Source: Naematelia aurantialba
Taxonomy: Eukaryota; Basidiomycota; Tremellomycetes; Tremellales; Naemateliaceae
Direction: 5' to 3'
Length of the DNA stretch: 64,000 nt
Assembly (NCBI GenBank): GCA_021527695.1
Contig: JAKFAO010000002.1
Coordinates: 1,860,501 to 1,924,500, forward strand
Shown: positions 34,763-44,835 of the stretch, in pieces
How the letters are laid out: every line of letters starts with the position of its first letter
Position numbering within the stretch: the stretch's first letter is position 1
Translations under genes and position numbers: made by a program
Notes under the pieces: model-generated
What the model saw: only the letters and a program-made list of their open reading frames with translations
What the model was told of the DNA's origin: nothing
Databases searched by the model: none

Positions 34763-35343
34763 GACCCAGCAGTCAAGGCGTGCCAAGCCGCTCAAGATAC
34801 CAAGAGTCCCCACCCTAGCTGTTCAAGGCGTCGCGATAAGTCCCAACCTATCCGTCCAAAGTCCTGCGCGAAGTCTCCAATGTCGCTCGAGATACTGCGC
34901 CAAAAACCAACGCCGCTCGAGGTACTGTCAGAAGCCGAGGTCGCGGCTGCTCCCAGGTCGAGATCGCCGTCGCTTACAGAGGTCGAGGTCGCCGTTGCTT
35001 GCAGATGTACAGACCCGTTGATGCAGACACTACCGGCCGTCCTCCGTACTGCCGCTCGAGGTGTGGGGCTGAGCAACCTAGGGACCAAGGACCAACCGCT
35101 TTAACAATGGAGGACGACGAGACGAGTGGATCCGTAGAAAACAACGTTTCGAGACGTTGGGAAAAAGGCGCGCGTGCGCAGCGGGAAATCCACGTGGCGC
35201 GAGTGAGTGACTGCCACTCAAGAGATACAGTCCCATCAACCCACAGACGAGTGCTATCATGCAACACAGCAATTCGACCAGACATCGCAGTACATGTGCC
35301 ATTCGAGTGCAGCGGTCTCGACACCATACTAGTACATGCGTGT
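34763..35343 (-). other. NIPA upstream region
   Basis: This 581 bp region is upstream of NIPA on the minus strand. It contains an open frame (34792-35088) with Ser/Thr/Asp-rich sequence and the helical-looking DIGDFAQDFGRIGWDLSRR. That could be an N-terminal extension exon of NIPA or chance. Nothing else is recognised. Confidence 0.35.
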
Positions 35344-36078
35344 CTACACACAAGTCGCTGCCATGTCACCAACCGCCAGCTCGAGTCCTCCGACTCGGGT
35401 ATCTTCCATCCAATTCAACACGTCATTCACGCGACAACCTCTACTCTCAGCCAGCGTCCGCACCCCGGTTTCCTGGTCTGCGCCAGGCGACAAGTCTCGA
35501 TACGGCGCCAGTCCCTTGTCGCTCGTGAATGAGATCTCGGCATACCCTGAATCCTCTGCACCAGTATCGTCCCACCGACAATCTGCCCTCTCGCTGCCGT
35601 GCAACGAGTGCTTGTAGGCATGTTCCAGCGCGAAGCCGTGAAACATGGTGATCTGCGCTGCTAGGCCGCCTGGCCACTCGTGCACGGATTGCAGCGCAGT
35701 TGAAAGGAGGTTCTCATCTTCCATCAACGCGGTCCTGGTGCGCGCCAAGTCTTCCCCCCATATGACAGTCGCCTCGGACCCGTACGTCTCGCACAGATCG
35801 TTGACGGCCTCGAACATCAGCCCTTCCAGCGGCGACTGCGCGGCGAGAGGCCGCCTCCTCGCAGTACGGGTACGGGACAGGTGCCCACGTGAGCGGCAGT
35901 CCGTGCTTCTGCCCCTGCGAGTCCGGAGAGACAGGCGCCGAACGGCAGCTGCAGCGTCGGAGAGGCTGTTCCGGCGAGTCGAGCGGGATCCACGCCAGGG
36001 TAGAATCATCCTTGCTCTGGACAATGTGTTCGAGCAGTGGTACAGAAAGAAAGAAACAGTGTTTATCCTTCGTGGCAC
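35344..36078 (-). CDS. Unidentified protein gene (start unresolved)
   Basis: I do not recognise this protein, but it looks coding. The downstream part reads SPLEGLMFEAVNDLCETYGS, ATVIWGEDLARTRTALMEDE, NLLSTALQSVHEWPGGLAAQ and ITMFHGFALEHAYKHSLHG, then an acidic stretch, and stops at 35344. An upstream segment in another frame (about 36060-35880) reads CFFLSVPLLEHIVQSKDDS and TLAWIPLDSPEQPLRRCSC. A 44-nt intron from a weak GTCCCG donor to GCGCAG would join the two in frame. No ATG is obvious in the upstream frame, which opens at a GTG, so further upstream exons are likely. Composition is mixed and globular, unlike the low-complexity shadow frames. It could also be a decayed gene. Confidence 0.4.
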   Translation of the reverse strand: MPRRINTVSFFLYHCSNTLSRARMILPWRGSRSTRRNSLSDAAAAVRRLSLRTRRGRSTDCRSRGHLSRTRTARRRPLAAQSPLEGLMFEAVNDLCETYGSEATVIWGEDLARTRTALMEDENLLSTALQSVHEWPGGLAAQITMFHGFALEHAYKHSLHGSERADCRWDDTGAEDSGYAEISFTSDKGLAPYRDLSPGADQETGVRTLAESRGCRVNDVLNWMEDTRVGGLELAVGDMAATCV

Positions 36079-36106
36079 TGCGCAGAGGCGCCCGTCCTAA
36101 TACCAC

Positions 36107-37510
36107 CTAGTACCACATTCGGAGACTTCTCAGAGCAAGTCTTCGCCCCTTTGGAAGGCCGAATGGAGCGTCGCCTTCCCCCATACAGAAAGGACATCAC
36201 AATAACGGCCCAGTCTTGCCAACACCACAGGGGCTCGCCTCGGGGCCCTCTGCATCCACCAAAGTACTGCAGCGAGCCCCAAGTGCCTCCAGGCGGCCAC
36301 TGTCCTGTATCAGTATACTTCGAAGGCTGGCTCGATATTCTGTTCAACGGCAAAAGGGACGCGCGATGCCTGGGAGATCCACCGTCATGTCGCGCGGTGC
36401 AACCAGAGGAGCTCGTTCGTTTGCCATATCGATGACACCCCTTTGTACGTATACTGTCTTCTCGAGAGTGGACATGCACGAATGCTCTATCTCCAGCGAC
36501 TGAACCCCCACAGACGCGACGTGTCCCGGAACACATCGCGAGTGGATCGGTCCTATCGGTCCGGATGAGCTCGTATCGACCGGCAGGCTTGGCGTCGCGG
36601 TCAAATATAGAGATGTTTTCGAATGCACGCGAGCGGTATGCAATTCCTGCATGTAGACGTCCGCAGTTTGCCGCCTCCAGACCCTAGTGGGCCTCGTCCC
36701 CCTCTCTCCTCTCTCCTCTCTTCCCCCCCCCCCCCCCGTGGCCCCGTGTGTCCTATGCGGTCGAATTGGGAATTTACCGCCCGAGCAGTTTAGCCGCTGG
36801 TTGCGGGGAAGAGAGTTGGCGCTAGGGTATACACGGCATTCCATTCGACCACTGTCCTTGCGTTGCTCAGCTTCGATGCAGAGACGAGAGCACAGTGCTG
36901 CAGAAGGATGTGGCAGCAGGGGCTCGTACCCTACACTGTGGTGGCATAAAGCACTATGGGCCATTGAAGCCTGAGCAGACAGCCTGCAAAGCGATAGATT
37001 CCCTAGAGTCAGACAGCCGGGAAACAAACCCAAACGCGGTGCGGGGTAAGGTGGTCAGTCACACGCCATAATCCTCCGACTCTGCTGCTGCTCTCCCCCC
37101 TGTCCCCCTCTTCCTCCTCCTCCTCTTCCCCCCCCCCCCCCTTCCCGCCTTCCCCCCCCGCCTCCTCTACCTCCGCCTCCACCCCGGTCCCAGCGAGAAA
37201 TTCGAAATTAGAGAGTGTCTGGTCCACAATGCTAGATCAGGAACCCGTGGCGGCCCACCTTTCTTGGCTCTCATCGTATATAGACGCAGCGTTGGCTGGT
37301 TATCGTTTCTTCCCCCACCTCCCTCTGCTGCCGCTCGTCTTGTCAGGCTGCCTTCTCTCATCTCGTCTCACTTGTCTTGCCTTGCCTGGTCTTGTCTGAC
37401 TGATCTGGTCCCATCATCTATCTCATCTCTCATCCTCTCATCCTCTCGGCTCTCATCAACAGCTCATCTCACCCGCATCTGTATCCTATCTTTCACCGTA
37501 AATCTGAAAG
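36107..37510. other. Region upstream of JEN1 with gene-like fragments and poly-C tracts
   Basis: The 36240-36660 part has two minus-strand frames with protein-like segments (ENISIFDRDAKPAGRYELIR; DMANERAPLVAPRDMTVDLP) that no single frame joins; they may be 5' exons of the unidentified gene or a relic. The JEN1-proximal part has a C15 run at 36723-36737 and a C14 run near 37128-37141, then a CT-rich probable 5' UTR (37330-37500). Confidence 0.4.
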
Positions 37511-39796
37511 ATGTCGCTGCCGGCGTACGAGGCGGACGAAAACATGCCCAAGACGTCTATCAAGGCGCAGCTGTCCGTGTGGCACGCGGGCAGGGGGAAC
37601 AAGAGCTTTGCTCGCGCCATGATTCCGTCGTGGCGAGGCGCGCAGGCTGGCACGGAGAAGACGACCAAGAACCCGTTCAAGCTGCTGGCGATGGTATCCT
37701 TCAGGGCGTGGCTCATGTTCTTTAGCGGTGAGTAGCGTCCCCGTCTCACGACCATCACGGCGTCCTGCCCCATCCTGGCTGCCTGTTGCCGATCGACGCC
37801 GCTCATAGCGCCACGCGGCGGCACCCGCTGATCAGACCAGGCTGGTTCGCCTGGACCTGCGACGGCTACGACTACTTTGCCGTCTCGCTCACCGTCAAGC
37901 GCCTCGCCGAGCAATTCGGCAAAGAGTAAGCCTTCTCTCTCCTTCTCCCTCCTTCTCTCTCCTTCTCCCTCCTTCTCTCTCCTCTCTCCTATCTAGCACG
38001 GCATCGTCCGCGGCAGCTGACTCGACCAGCACCAAGGCCATCACGACCGCCATCACGCTCACACTCCTTTTCCGGTCGCTTGGCGCGCTGATCTTCGGTG
38101 TGCTCGCCGACCGGTTCGGGCGGAAATGGGTCCTCGTCGCCAACCTGCTGCTCATTGCAGTGTTCGAGCTGGGGTCAGGTTTCGTCAATACGTATTCGCA
38201 GTTTTTGGCGGTTCGATCCCTCTTCGGTATCGCCATGGGCGGTGAGTGTCTTCCTGCTCCAGACACCTCTGCCTTATCGCCCCCTCCATCCCGCTTACGC
38301 GTGCCCCCTTCTCCACTCTCCACCCGAACATCCACACTACCCCCCGTCATTCCCGTTTTCCAAGCTTCACTCATGCTGACCTGGACAGGCATCTGGGGCC
38401 AGGCAGCGGCGACCGCGCTCGAGAACGTGCCGATGCCAGCGCGCGGTCTGTGCTCAGGGATCATGCAGCAGGGGTATGCGGCGGGCTACCTCCTCGGCGC
38501 AGTCATCAACCTCACGGTCGTTCCCAAGTCGCGCTACACCTGGCGCTCGCTGTACTTTATCGGCGCGGGCTTCTCCCTCGCCGCTGCGATCGTGCGCGCC
38601 TGCCTCCCCGAATCGGAACAGTACAAGCTGGCGCAGCAGGAGGCGCGGACTAGCGGGATTTCGAGCAAACAGGCTACCCGCAACTTCCTCCGCGAGATCA
38701 AGTCGATGCTGAAGACGAACTGTGAGTATCTTTCCACTCAACTTGCTCTGTTTTGCTCCACTGGACCCTCGCCTCCGTCGCCTGAGCGTTCTGACCTTGG
38801 CAGGGATTCGCTGCATTTGGGCCATCTGCCTGATGACCGGATTCAACTTCTTTTCGCATGGCTCCCAAGACCTCTACCCGACCTATCTGCAGACGTCCAA
38901 GGCTCTGTCTTCCAACTCGTCGTCGATAGTCACGATCATTTCCAACTGCGGGGCAATTGTGGGCGGTACCATTGCGGGGTATGGGTCGCAGTACATCGGA
39001 CGGCGACTTGCGTGAGTCCTACCATCTTTCTCGCTCCAGAAATTCCAGATCCACTCGTGTGGGCTCTTATCAATCCCTTATCCACTCGTGTACGCTCTAC
39101 TGTCTCCCTGTTCCACTGGGAGGGCTCCCGTCTACTCTCACCCCACATTAAGGCTGCAAAGCGTGTGAGAAGCGGCACTGACGGCGCAGGATCATCCTGT
39201 GCCTCTTGTATACCGCATGCTGGATGGCGCTTTGGCTCGTCCCCAAGAGCTTCGGCGGCCTGTCTGCCGGGGGCTTCTTCATGCAGTCTGGTGTGCAGGG
39301 CGCCTGGGGAGTGGTGCCGATCTACCTCGGCGAGATCTCGCCACCTGCCTTCCGAGCGTCGTTTGGCGGACTGGCCTATCAGGTGGGTGTTGCATATCAC
39401 GTACATGCGGTCGGTGCTGATGCCTGGCTTTGCAGCTCGGCAACATGGCCTCTTCAGGGGCGGCACAGATCGAGGCAGACGCCGGAGAGTCGCTGCGCAC
39501 CACTGTCAATGGCGTGGACACGCCCGACTATGCGTCGGTGCAGGGCATCCTGATTGGTGAGTAGACGACCACACGCTCCCAGCTGCGGGCTTGGCTGATT
39601 TTCAGGCGTCGTCATTGCGTGGATGCTGGTCTTTGCGTTGCTGGGCCCAGAGGCCGATGGAGCGCACTTTGAACAAGCGCGCGTGGGCTTCCAGGACGGT
39701 TCAGGCGCTGCGGCGCCGACCGAGCTCGTGGAGGGCGCACGCGTGCGCGGCGACGCAGACGGCAAGATTGAGATGGAGCACGTCGAGATGGCGTAG
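37511..39796 (+). CDS. JEN1: Jen1-type monocarboxylate (lactate/pyruvate) permease, MFS
   Basis: This plasma-membrane proton symporter for lactate, pyruvate or other carboxylates has twelve predicted helices. It starts at ATG 37511 (MSLPAYEADENMPKTSIKAQ). The first helices follow the family signature: LLAMVSFRAWLMFFSG, WFAWTCDGYDYFAVSL and TLLFRSLGALIFGVLADRFG with the MFS GxLaDRxGRK motif. The diagnostic Jen1 motif NxxSHxSQDxxxT is a perfect match (NFFSHGSQDLYPT near 38850). Later helices include IISNCGAIVGGTIAGYGSQY, LLYTACWMALWLVPKSFGG, WGVVPIYLGEISPPAFRASF and LIGVVIAWMLVFALLGPEAD. The hydrophilic tail ends KIEMEHVEMA at 39796. At least seven exons; the intron near 37930-37990 is a CT-rich repeat. 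In yeast this gene is glucose-repressed. Confidence 0.9.
37928..37992. repeat. CT-rich tandem repeat in a JEN1 intron
   Basis: Alternating ctctctccttctccctcctt units fill most of an intron. Confidence 0.75.
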
Positions 39797-40208
39797 TCGT
39801 ATGCGCTGGTGTCACGGCGTCGGTCTAGTCGGGCAGAGGCGAGTTTGGAGGCTGGCGGTGGTGCAAGCTTTGTGTGGGGTGGCGACATCTGGAGGCAGAC
39901 TGAGAGAGGATAACGATGGCTGTTGTTTTTGGATCTGAAGGGCTGGGCCGTTTGTATATCAACTAGTGGGCCGTGGTACTTTGAACTGGGGAGTGACCTG
40001 GTGCTTGCGATGCTGTGAGTTTGTATGCATGCTGTGTCCCCACAGAAGACGGACAGCAGGGCAGAAATATCCCCGGCGCACGGACACGCGACGCGACGTT
40101 TCGGAAATGTTTGACAGCGTGGTCGTCTCGTGTCGCTCGTTCGTGTCGTGTCTTGTCTTGTCTTGTACTGTGTCACTGGGGTCGACTGGCCTCCGCTCCG
40201 ACACGCAG
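39797..40208 (+). other. Intergenic, JEN1 3' flank / PSF3 promoter
   Basis: This 412 bp gap lies between same-strand genes. A tcgtgtcgtgtcttgtcttgtcttg run at 40140-40165 is the only notable structure. Confidence 0.4.
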
Positions 40209-40765
40209 ATGGACGACGGCTACTTTTCGCTACAGGCGATCCTAGCGGACAACCACGCGAGTCGCACCGGCGGGCGGGGTGTGAACTGGCAAGTGTGGAG
40301 CTGACGCGTCGAGTAGAAGCTGTCGTGTACGTTTGCGCTCGACGTGCCGGGGCTCGGCTACCTCGAGGGCGGGGACGACGATGATGTGAGTGTTTGGTTT
40401 TTGTGGTCTTGGTATATATGTCCACCCGCGGTCTCTGCATTGCATACTCGGCGAGCGAGAGAGACGGTATCAGGTATCGCCCTGGCTGAGTTTGTCTGAG
40501 GACGGCTGTTGATGTGGATGGCTGTTGATCGGACGGCTGTTGAGTGCGATGCCTATGTATAGATGGACTATGTGTGGACGACGTCTGCGTGGACATAACT
40601 AGAACCCACTGACCTGTGCAGTTGAGACAAAACACCAAGGTCGAGATCCCGTTCTGGCTCGCGCAGACGCTGTCGCTCAAGTACGTCTGTGTTGCTCGGC
40701 CGGACGTCTGCTGTCACTGTCGTCTCTGTTGCGTCTCTCCTACTGTCCGAGTCTTCCTTCACCTG

Positions 40766-40845
<80 letters not shown>

Positions 40846-41870
40846 ATCTGGGTGTCTGGTATCTGGGTGTCTGGTATCTGGCATCTGGTATCGGGTATCC
40901 AGCTAGGATCTGCACCTGCATCCCATCTCTGCACGTCAGCGGCACGCTCACCCTCAGCGAATTCACGACCTTCCCCCTCCCGCCTCCCTACGCGCCCCGC
41001 GTGCGCGCCGCACTCAACGCCTCGCCGCCGTCGGTCAAGCTCGCCAACCTCGTCGGCCAGGGCGGGTGGTGGTACCGCTGGGGGCGGAGGCTCGCCCAGG
41101 TCCTGGACGACGCGCCCCAGGCCGAGCTTCTCGGCATGCTCTTGCGTGTGAGTGCTTGTCTCTGCTTCATTCAATACTCTCTCTCATAGCAATCCGCCAG
41201 CGTGTCTGGCAGCTGCTATGGACGACGCGATGGACGACGCTCTGGACGACGCTCTGGACGACGCTGTGGACGACGCTATGGACGACGCTGATGCCCACAG
41301 GCATTCACAGGCCGCCTCCCAAGCCTACAGGACCTGGCCGCCCACCATGCGGGCGCAGACCACTCTGCGCTCGAGGGCGGCGCGGGGTCGGGCGAGGCGT
41401 TCAAAGAGGGCATGGAGGGGGACGAGCGGGAACGTAAGTCTCGGACCTGCCCAATCACGACCTGCCCCAGACTCTTACGGTAGACACCTAAGCAGACACC
41501 TGAACCGCAGACCTACGCCTATACACGTCCATACCTCCGCCGTATACACGCCCACACCTCCGCCATATATCCGTCCACATTTACACCATGTACACGTCCA
41601 CATCTGTCCACATTTACACCATGTACACGTCCACACCTCCGCCATGTACACGTCCACACCTCCGCCATATACACGTCCACACCTCCGCCTAACACCTGCC
41701 CTAACACGAGATATCTACACTCCTAAACCCTTTACCGCCAGATGCATAGACACATCGACGTATCTTCGTGCGCGCTGACGAGCACAGTATTCAGCATCGG
41801 GCAGGACAGCGGGCGGCTCGTCAAGACGTGGTACGACTCGAACTGGGGCAAGAAGACCGTCTCAAGATGA
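40209..41870 (+). CDS. PSF3: DNA replication complex GINS subunit PSF3
   Basis: This is a subunit of GINS, part of the CMG helicase. It starts at ATG 40209. The first exon (48 nt) encodes MDDGYFSLQAILADNH. An intron read as GC-AG (40257-40316) joins it to KLSCTFALDVPGLGYLEGG, matching the Psf3 N-terminus. Later exons give LRQNTKVEIPFWLAQTLSL, TLSEFTTFPLPPPYAPRVRA, ALNASPPSVKLANLVGQGG, WYRWGRRLAQVLDDAPQAEL and AFTGRLPSLQDLAAHHAGAD. The last exon ends LFSIGQDSGRLVKTWYDSNW then GKKTVSR. That is about 200 residues, normal for the family. Coding exons are short and evenly sized, but the introns are long for this genome (up to about 345 nt) and three of them consist largely of distinct tandem repeats. 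Confidence 0.88.
40765..40892. repeat. 7-bp tandem repeat in a PSF3 intron
   Basis: At least a dozen copies of tctggtg, degenerating to tctggtatctgggtg, lie inside the intron before GTLTLSEF. Confidence 0.9.
41214..41292. repeat. 12-bp tandem repeat in a PSF3 intron
   Basis: About six copies of gacgacgctctg occur. They happen to be open in one frame (Asp-Asp-Ala repeats), but the conserved exon AFTGRLPSL starts just after, in a different frame, so the array is intronic. Confidence 0.85.
41517..41700. repeat. About 21-24 bp tandem repeat in the last PSF3 intron
   Basis: About seven copies of a unit near cacgtccacacctccgccat alternate with a catttacaccatgta variant. Confidence 0.85.
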
Positions 41871-42108
41871 GACTGCAAGTAATGTCGGCCAGCCAGCCTC
41901 GCAATCTCGACACCACAACCTCGACGCAACGCTCGTGCTGCTTCGGCAGGCATCACCGGCAGTCACCACCACTGGCGATTGCCGACAGCCGCCACCAGCC
42001 ATCAGGCATCAGCTGTAACCTCTTTCGGGACAAAGGCCAGCGCCTCGTCGGGGACGACCCTGTGGGACGCTTGTTCCTCGCTGTTGTACTGCCTATCATG
42101 CACATGCA

Positions 42109-44011
42109 TCAAGCTTTTCGCTTCTCGATCGTATAGTCTATTCTGCGCAGCCCCATGGCGAGGATGAACAGCCCTCCGACCACCGCCGACACGGTCAGCG
42201 GTTTCTGCAGTGTCGCTGCAGTGGGATAACTGTATGTGACCTGCCATAGTCTGAGCACAGAACGCCCAATGGGGGGAACTGCTCACATAGACGTTTTGGG
42301 CGTGGTGCTCTGTGCACCAGGCCTTTGTCAGAGTAATTGCGTGTCGGCCCGTCGAGTCGAGGTACGTCTTGTGGACGGCGTGCGTGATCGAGTCGACGGG
42401 AAAGGGGGTATGCACCTCGACGTCGCTACTTCCGTTAGCTTTGCTTGGGGTTCCAGAACCAGATTTGAGACTCACGTCGCGCCCTCGGGGAGGACGATGG
42501 TCGTCTCCACTTGATCGACGAGCAGGTCCTTCCACGCCGTCAGGAACGGCACGCCGAGGATCTTGCGCCCGCTGGTCCCGTTCTCGACCTTGAGCACGTC
42601 GCCCAGCGGCATGTCGTAGCCTATGACAAAGGTGTAGTTCCAGCCCCCGAGAAGCGGGTACCGCGGCCGCAGCTCGAGCACGCCGTCGACGGTGCGCGCG
42701 GCGGCGCGGGACGCCTTGGTCTTGATGGCTGGCTGGGAGCCGGGACGGAAGTGCGAGGTCGAGACGTTGCCGATCGTGTCGTAGTAGTAGGCCGAGCGGG
42801 CCGTCGGCGGCACGCGGATGGTCATGTCCTTCAGGATCTGCGCGGGCGACCCCGCGTGGAACTTGGATTGCTGGTGCGCGAGGCGCGAAAAGTGCCCTTT
42901 CAGCCTGGAACATTGGCATCAGCACGACGCACGACGCACAGTTGCTGGACGAGGTGGTTCTGGCAGACGAGACTTGGTGGTCGAACATCAAGGGTCATGT
43001 CGGGTTGACTCCGACTCACTTGGGACCAGTGTTGACCAGTGCCATTTCGTCTTGGATGTTGAGGTTCGCGCCCCAGTGGCTGACCTCGGCCGACCGCTTG
43101 AGCGTCCTCAGTCCCACGACCGGGTCCTTCGTCTCGTAGTGCACCCAGAACGGCGCCTGCTGGGCAGCACCAGGCCCCAGCGTGGGCGGCAGCGAGTGGA
43201 ACGGCCCGAGGGTCAACGTGGATGACGCCTTGGTGACCTCCGAGTCGCGCGTGTACTTTTTGGGCACTGAGCCGTAGCCGACGATCTGAGGAGACGGCGC
43301 CCTACCCGAGTCGGTCAGTTTTTCCGTTCAGAGCGGTTTGCGGAACGGGTGCTTCGTGGAAGAGGGAGAGTGAGGACGAACGACGAGCAGGCGACGTACC
43401 TGATTTTGATGCGCTCCACGTCGGTGGGGTACCAGCTGTCGACGTACGTCGAGTTGGTCTCCCAAAGGAGGTACTGGGGGTCCGTCTGCTCGATGGCCGC
43501 TGGCTTTGGCCGGGACTGGTGTGCGAGCAGCGTGGTGAGCGAGAGCGTGAACGTGCCGCCCTTCTTCACGCTTCCAACCGGGACGACGACGGTCGGCACC
43601 CTACGCACCCTTAGCACCTGGTCCACCCCTCCCTCGTCGCTCGCCCGCCCACAGCCCTCTAGGGGCCTCCTGCAGCGATGCAGGGACACGGGGTTAGCCT
43701 TCCACTCACCCATCTGTCTCTGCGAGCGAGCGAATGTCGATGCCATCCACGACCTTTCCGCCGACCTGGACCTCCCACCACGCCGGCTCGTCGTCGTTCA
43801 CGCCGCCAAGCGGGAGCCAGTACTCGGCGGCGTCGGCACTCGCCTTGACATTGTACTGCGTCGTGATCTGCGTCGTGGCGCCTCCGAGCTCGATCGTGCG
43901 CGCTATGGCGGTGTTGACGAAGTTTTGTCGCGGGCTGCTGCCCAGTGCCGCGGGCAGCGACACCGACACCCACAGCCACAAGCAGGGGAGGACGAGGCCA
44001 CTGACACGCAT
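42109..44011 (-). CDS. OST1: Oligosaccharyltransferase subunit OST1 (ribophorin I)
   Basis: This ER-membrane subunit of the oligosaccharyltransferase complex supports N-glycosylation. It starts at ATG 44011 with a signal peptide, MRVSGLVLPCLWLWVSVSLP then AALG. Luminal signatures follow: NFVNTAIARTIELGGATTQI and EYWLPLGGVNDDEPAWWEVQ, then a spliced segment with KKGGTFTLSLTTLLAHQSRP, PKPAAIEQTDPQYLLWETN and YVDSWYPTDVERIKI. Downstream exons give SEVTKASSTLTLGPFHSLPP, FWVHYETKDPVVGLRTLKRS, RPGSQPAIKTKASRAAARTV and PRYPLLGGWNYTFVIGYDMP. The C-terminus contains the single transmembrane helix, VSAVVGGLFILAMGLRRIDY, and ends TIEKRKA, a plausible KxKxx-like retrieval signal. The gene converges with PSF3. 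Length (about 490 residues) fits the family. Confidence 0.92.
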
Positions 44012-44835
44012 GACGCCAGACTCACACCGAGTGATGCGTACTCGTACTTTTTGCTGCGTGCGACAAACTCGACGCCAGCGAGACGCAATGCCCCGCAGCA
44101 CGCGACTATCAACGTCGACTGGCGACGGCAAACAAAGCCACGTCATGCACCAGCCGTTCAACATGGAAACTTCAGTCGGGTAACTGGTCTCGCTTTCGAT
44201 CCTCTACTCTTCTCTAGCGACCGATGCATTCATGAGCTCTGCGGGACACAGGCCGTCGCATGTCGTCCAAGCACACCGACAGTCTTGTCCCTCAGCGCAG
44301 AGGCATCATGCTTCAGCACGCTCAAGAGAATCCAACACTCCAACGGCCATGGACGTCGTTTAACCTGACGTGACTTGCCGATGCCTCCCTCGCTTCCATG
44401 TCCTACATCCCTCATGCATCACTACCCTCTCCTCCCCAGCCAGAGTCTTCCCCCTCCCTCTCACCCGCATCTCGTGTGTACGCTGGCCCTCTCTTACCAC
44501 AGGGACAGCGATAGAAACAGATGCTACAATGAGGACCTTTGGTCGTGCTCCCTCCCTTCTCAAGCTTGCTTGGACCGTGTGCTGTTTCTGCACCAGTCGG
44601 ATTCTGCGCCCAAGTGAGGGACTGCACATTCCTCGCTTCAGACTTCACTGCTCTGGACCACGTGTCTCTCAGGACGATCCGCCTGCGACGGCTGTCTGTG
44701 GTGATTGCCTACCGTCTTTTGTACGGCTCTGCTCAGGTCCTCGTGACTGAGAACGAATCCCATATGCAATGCATATACTGCACATACAGATCGCACTCGC
44801 AGTGCGTCCACCCGACAACCGCACACACCGTACAC
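44012..44835 (-). other. Intergenic, OST1 promoter / KHDC4-like 3' flank
   Basis: This 824 bp gap lies between two minus-strand genes and presumably holds the OST1 promoter and the KH-protein 3' UTR. Open frames here, such as 44370-44750 plus, are Ser/Pro/Cys-rich with no domain. Confidence 0.4.

Noticed and set aside
34792..35088. Extra N-terminal exon of NIPA
   Set aside because: No convincing donor and acceptor pair joins it to MIEDKYIGLAL, which already looks like a complete family N-terminus.
40765..40892. CRISPR-like regular repeats
   Set aside because: The units are directly adjacent with no spacers and lie in a nuclear intron; these are minisatellites.
41152..41778. 208-codon frame with Asp-Asp-Ala repeats
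   Set aside because: The repeats lie in a PSF3 intron; the conserved exon after it uses another frame.
43349..44368. 339-codon plus-strand frame
   Set aside because: It overlaps the well-supported OST1 exons in antisense and shows no domain.
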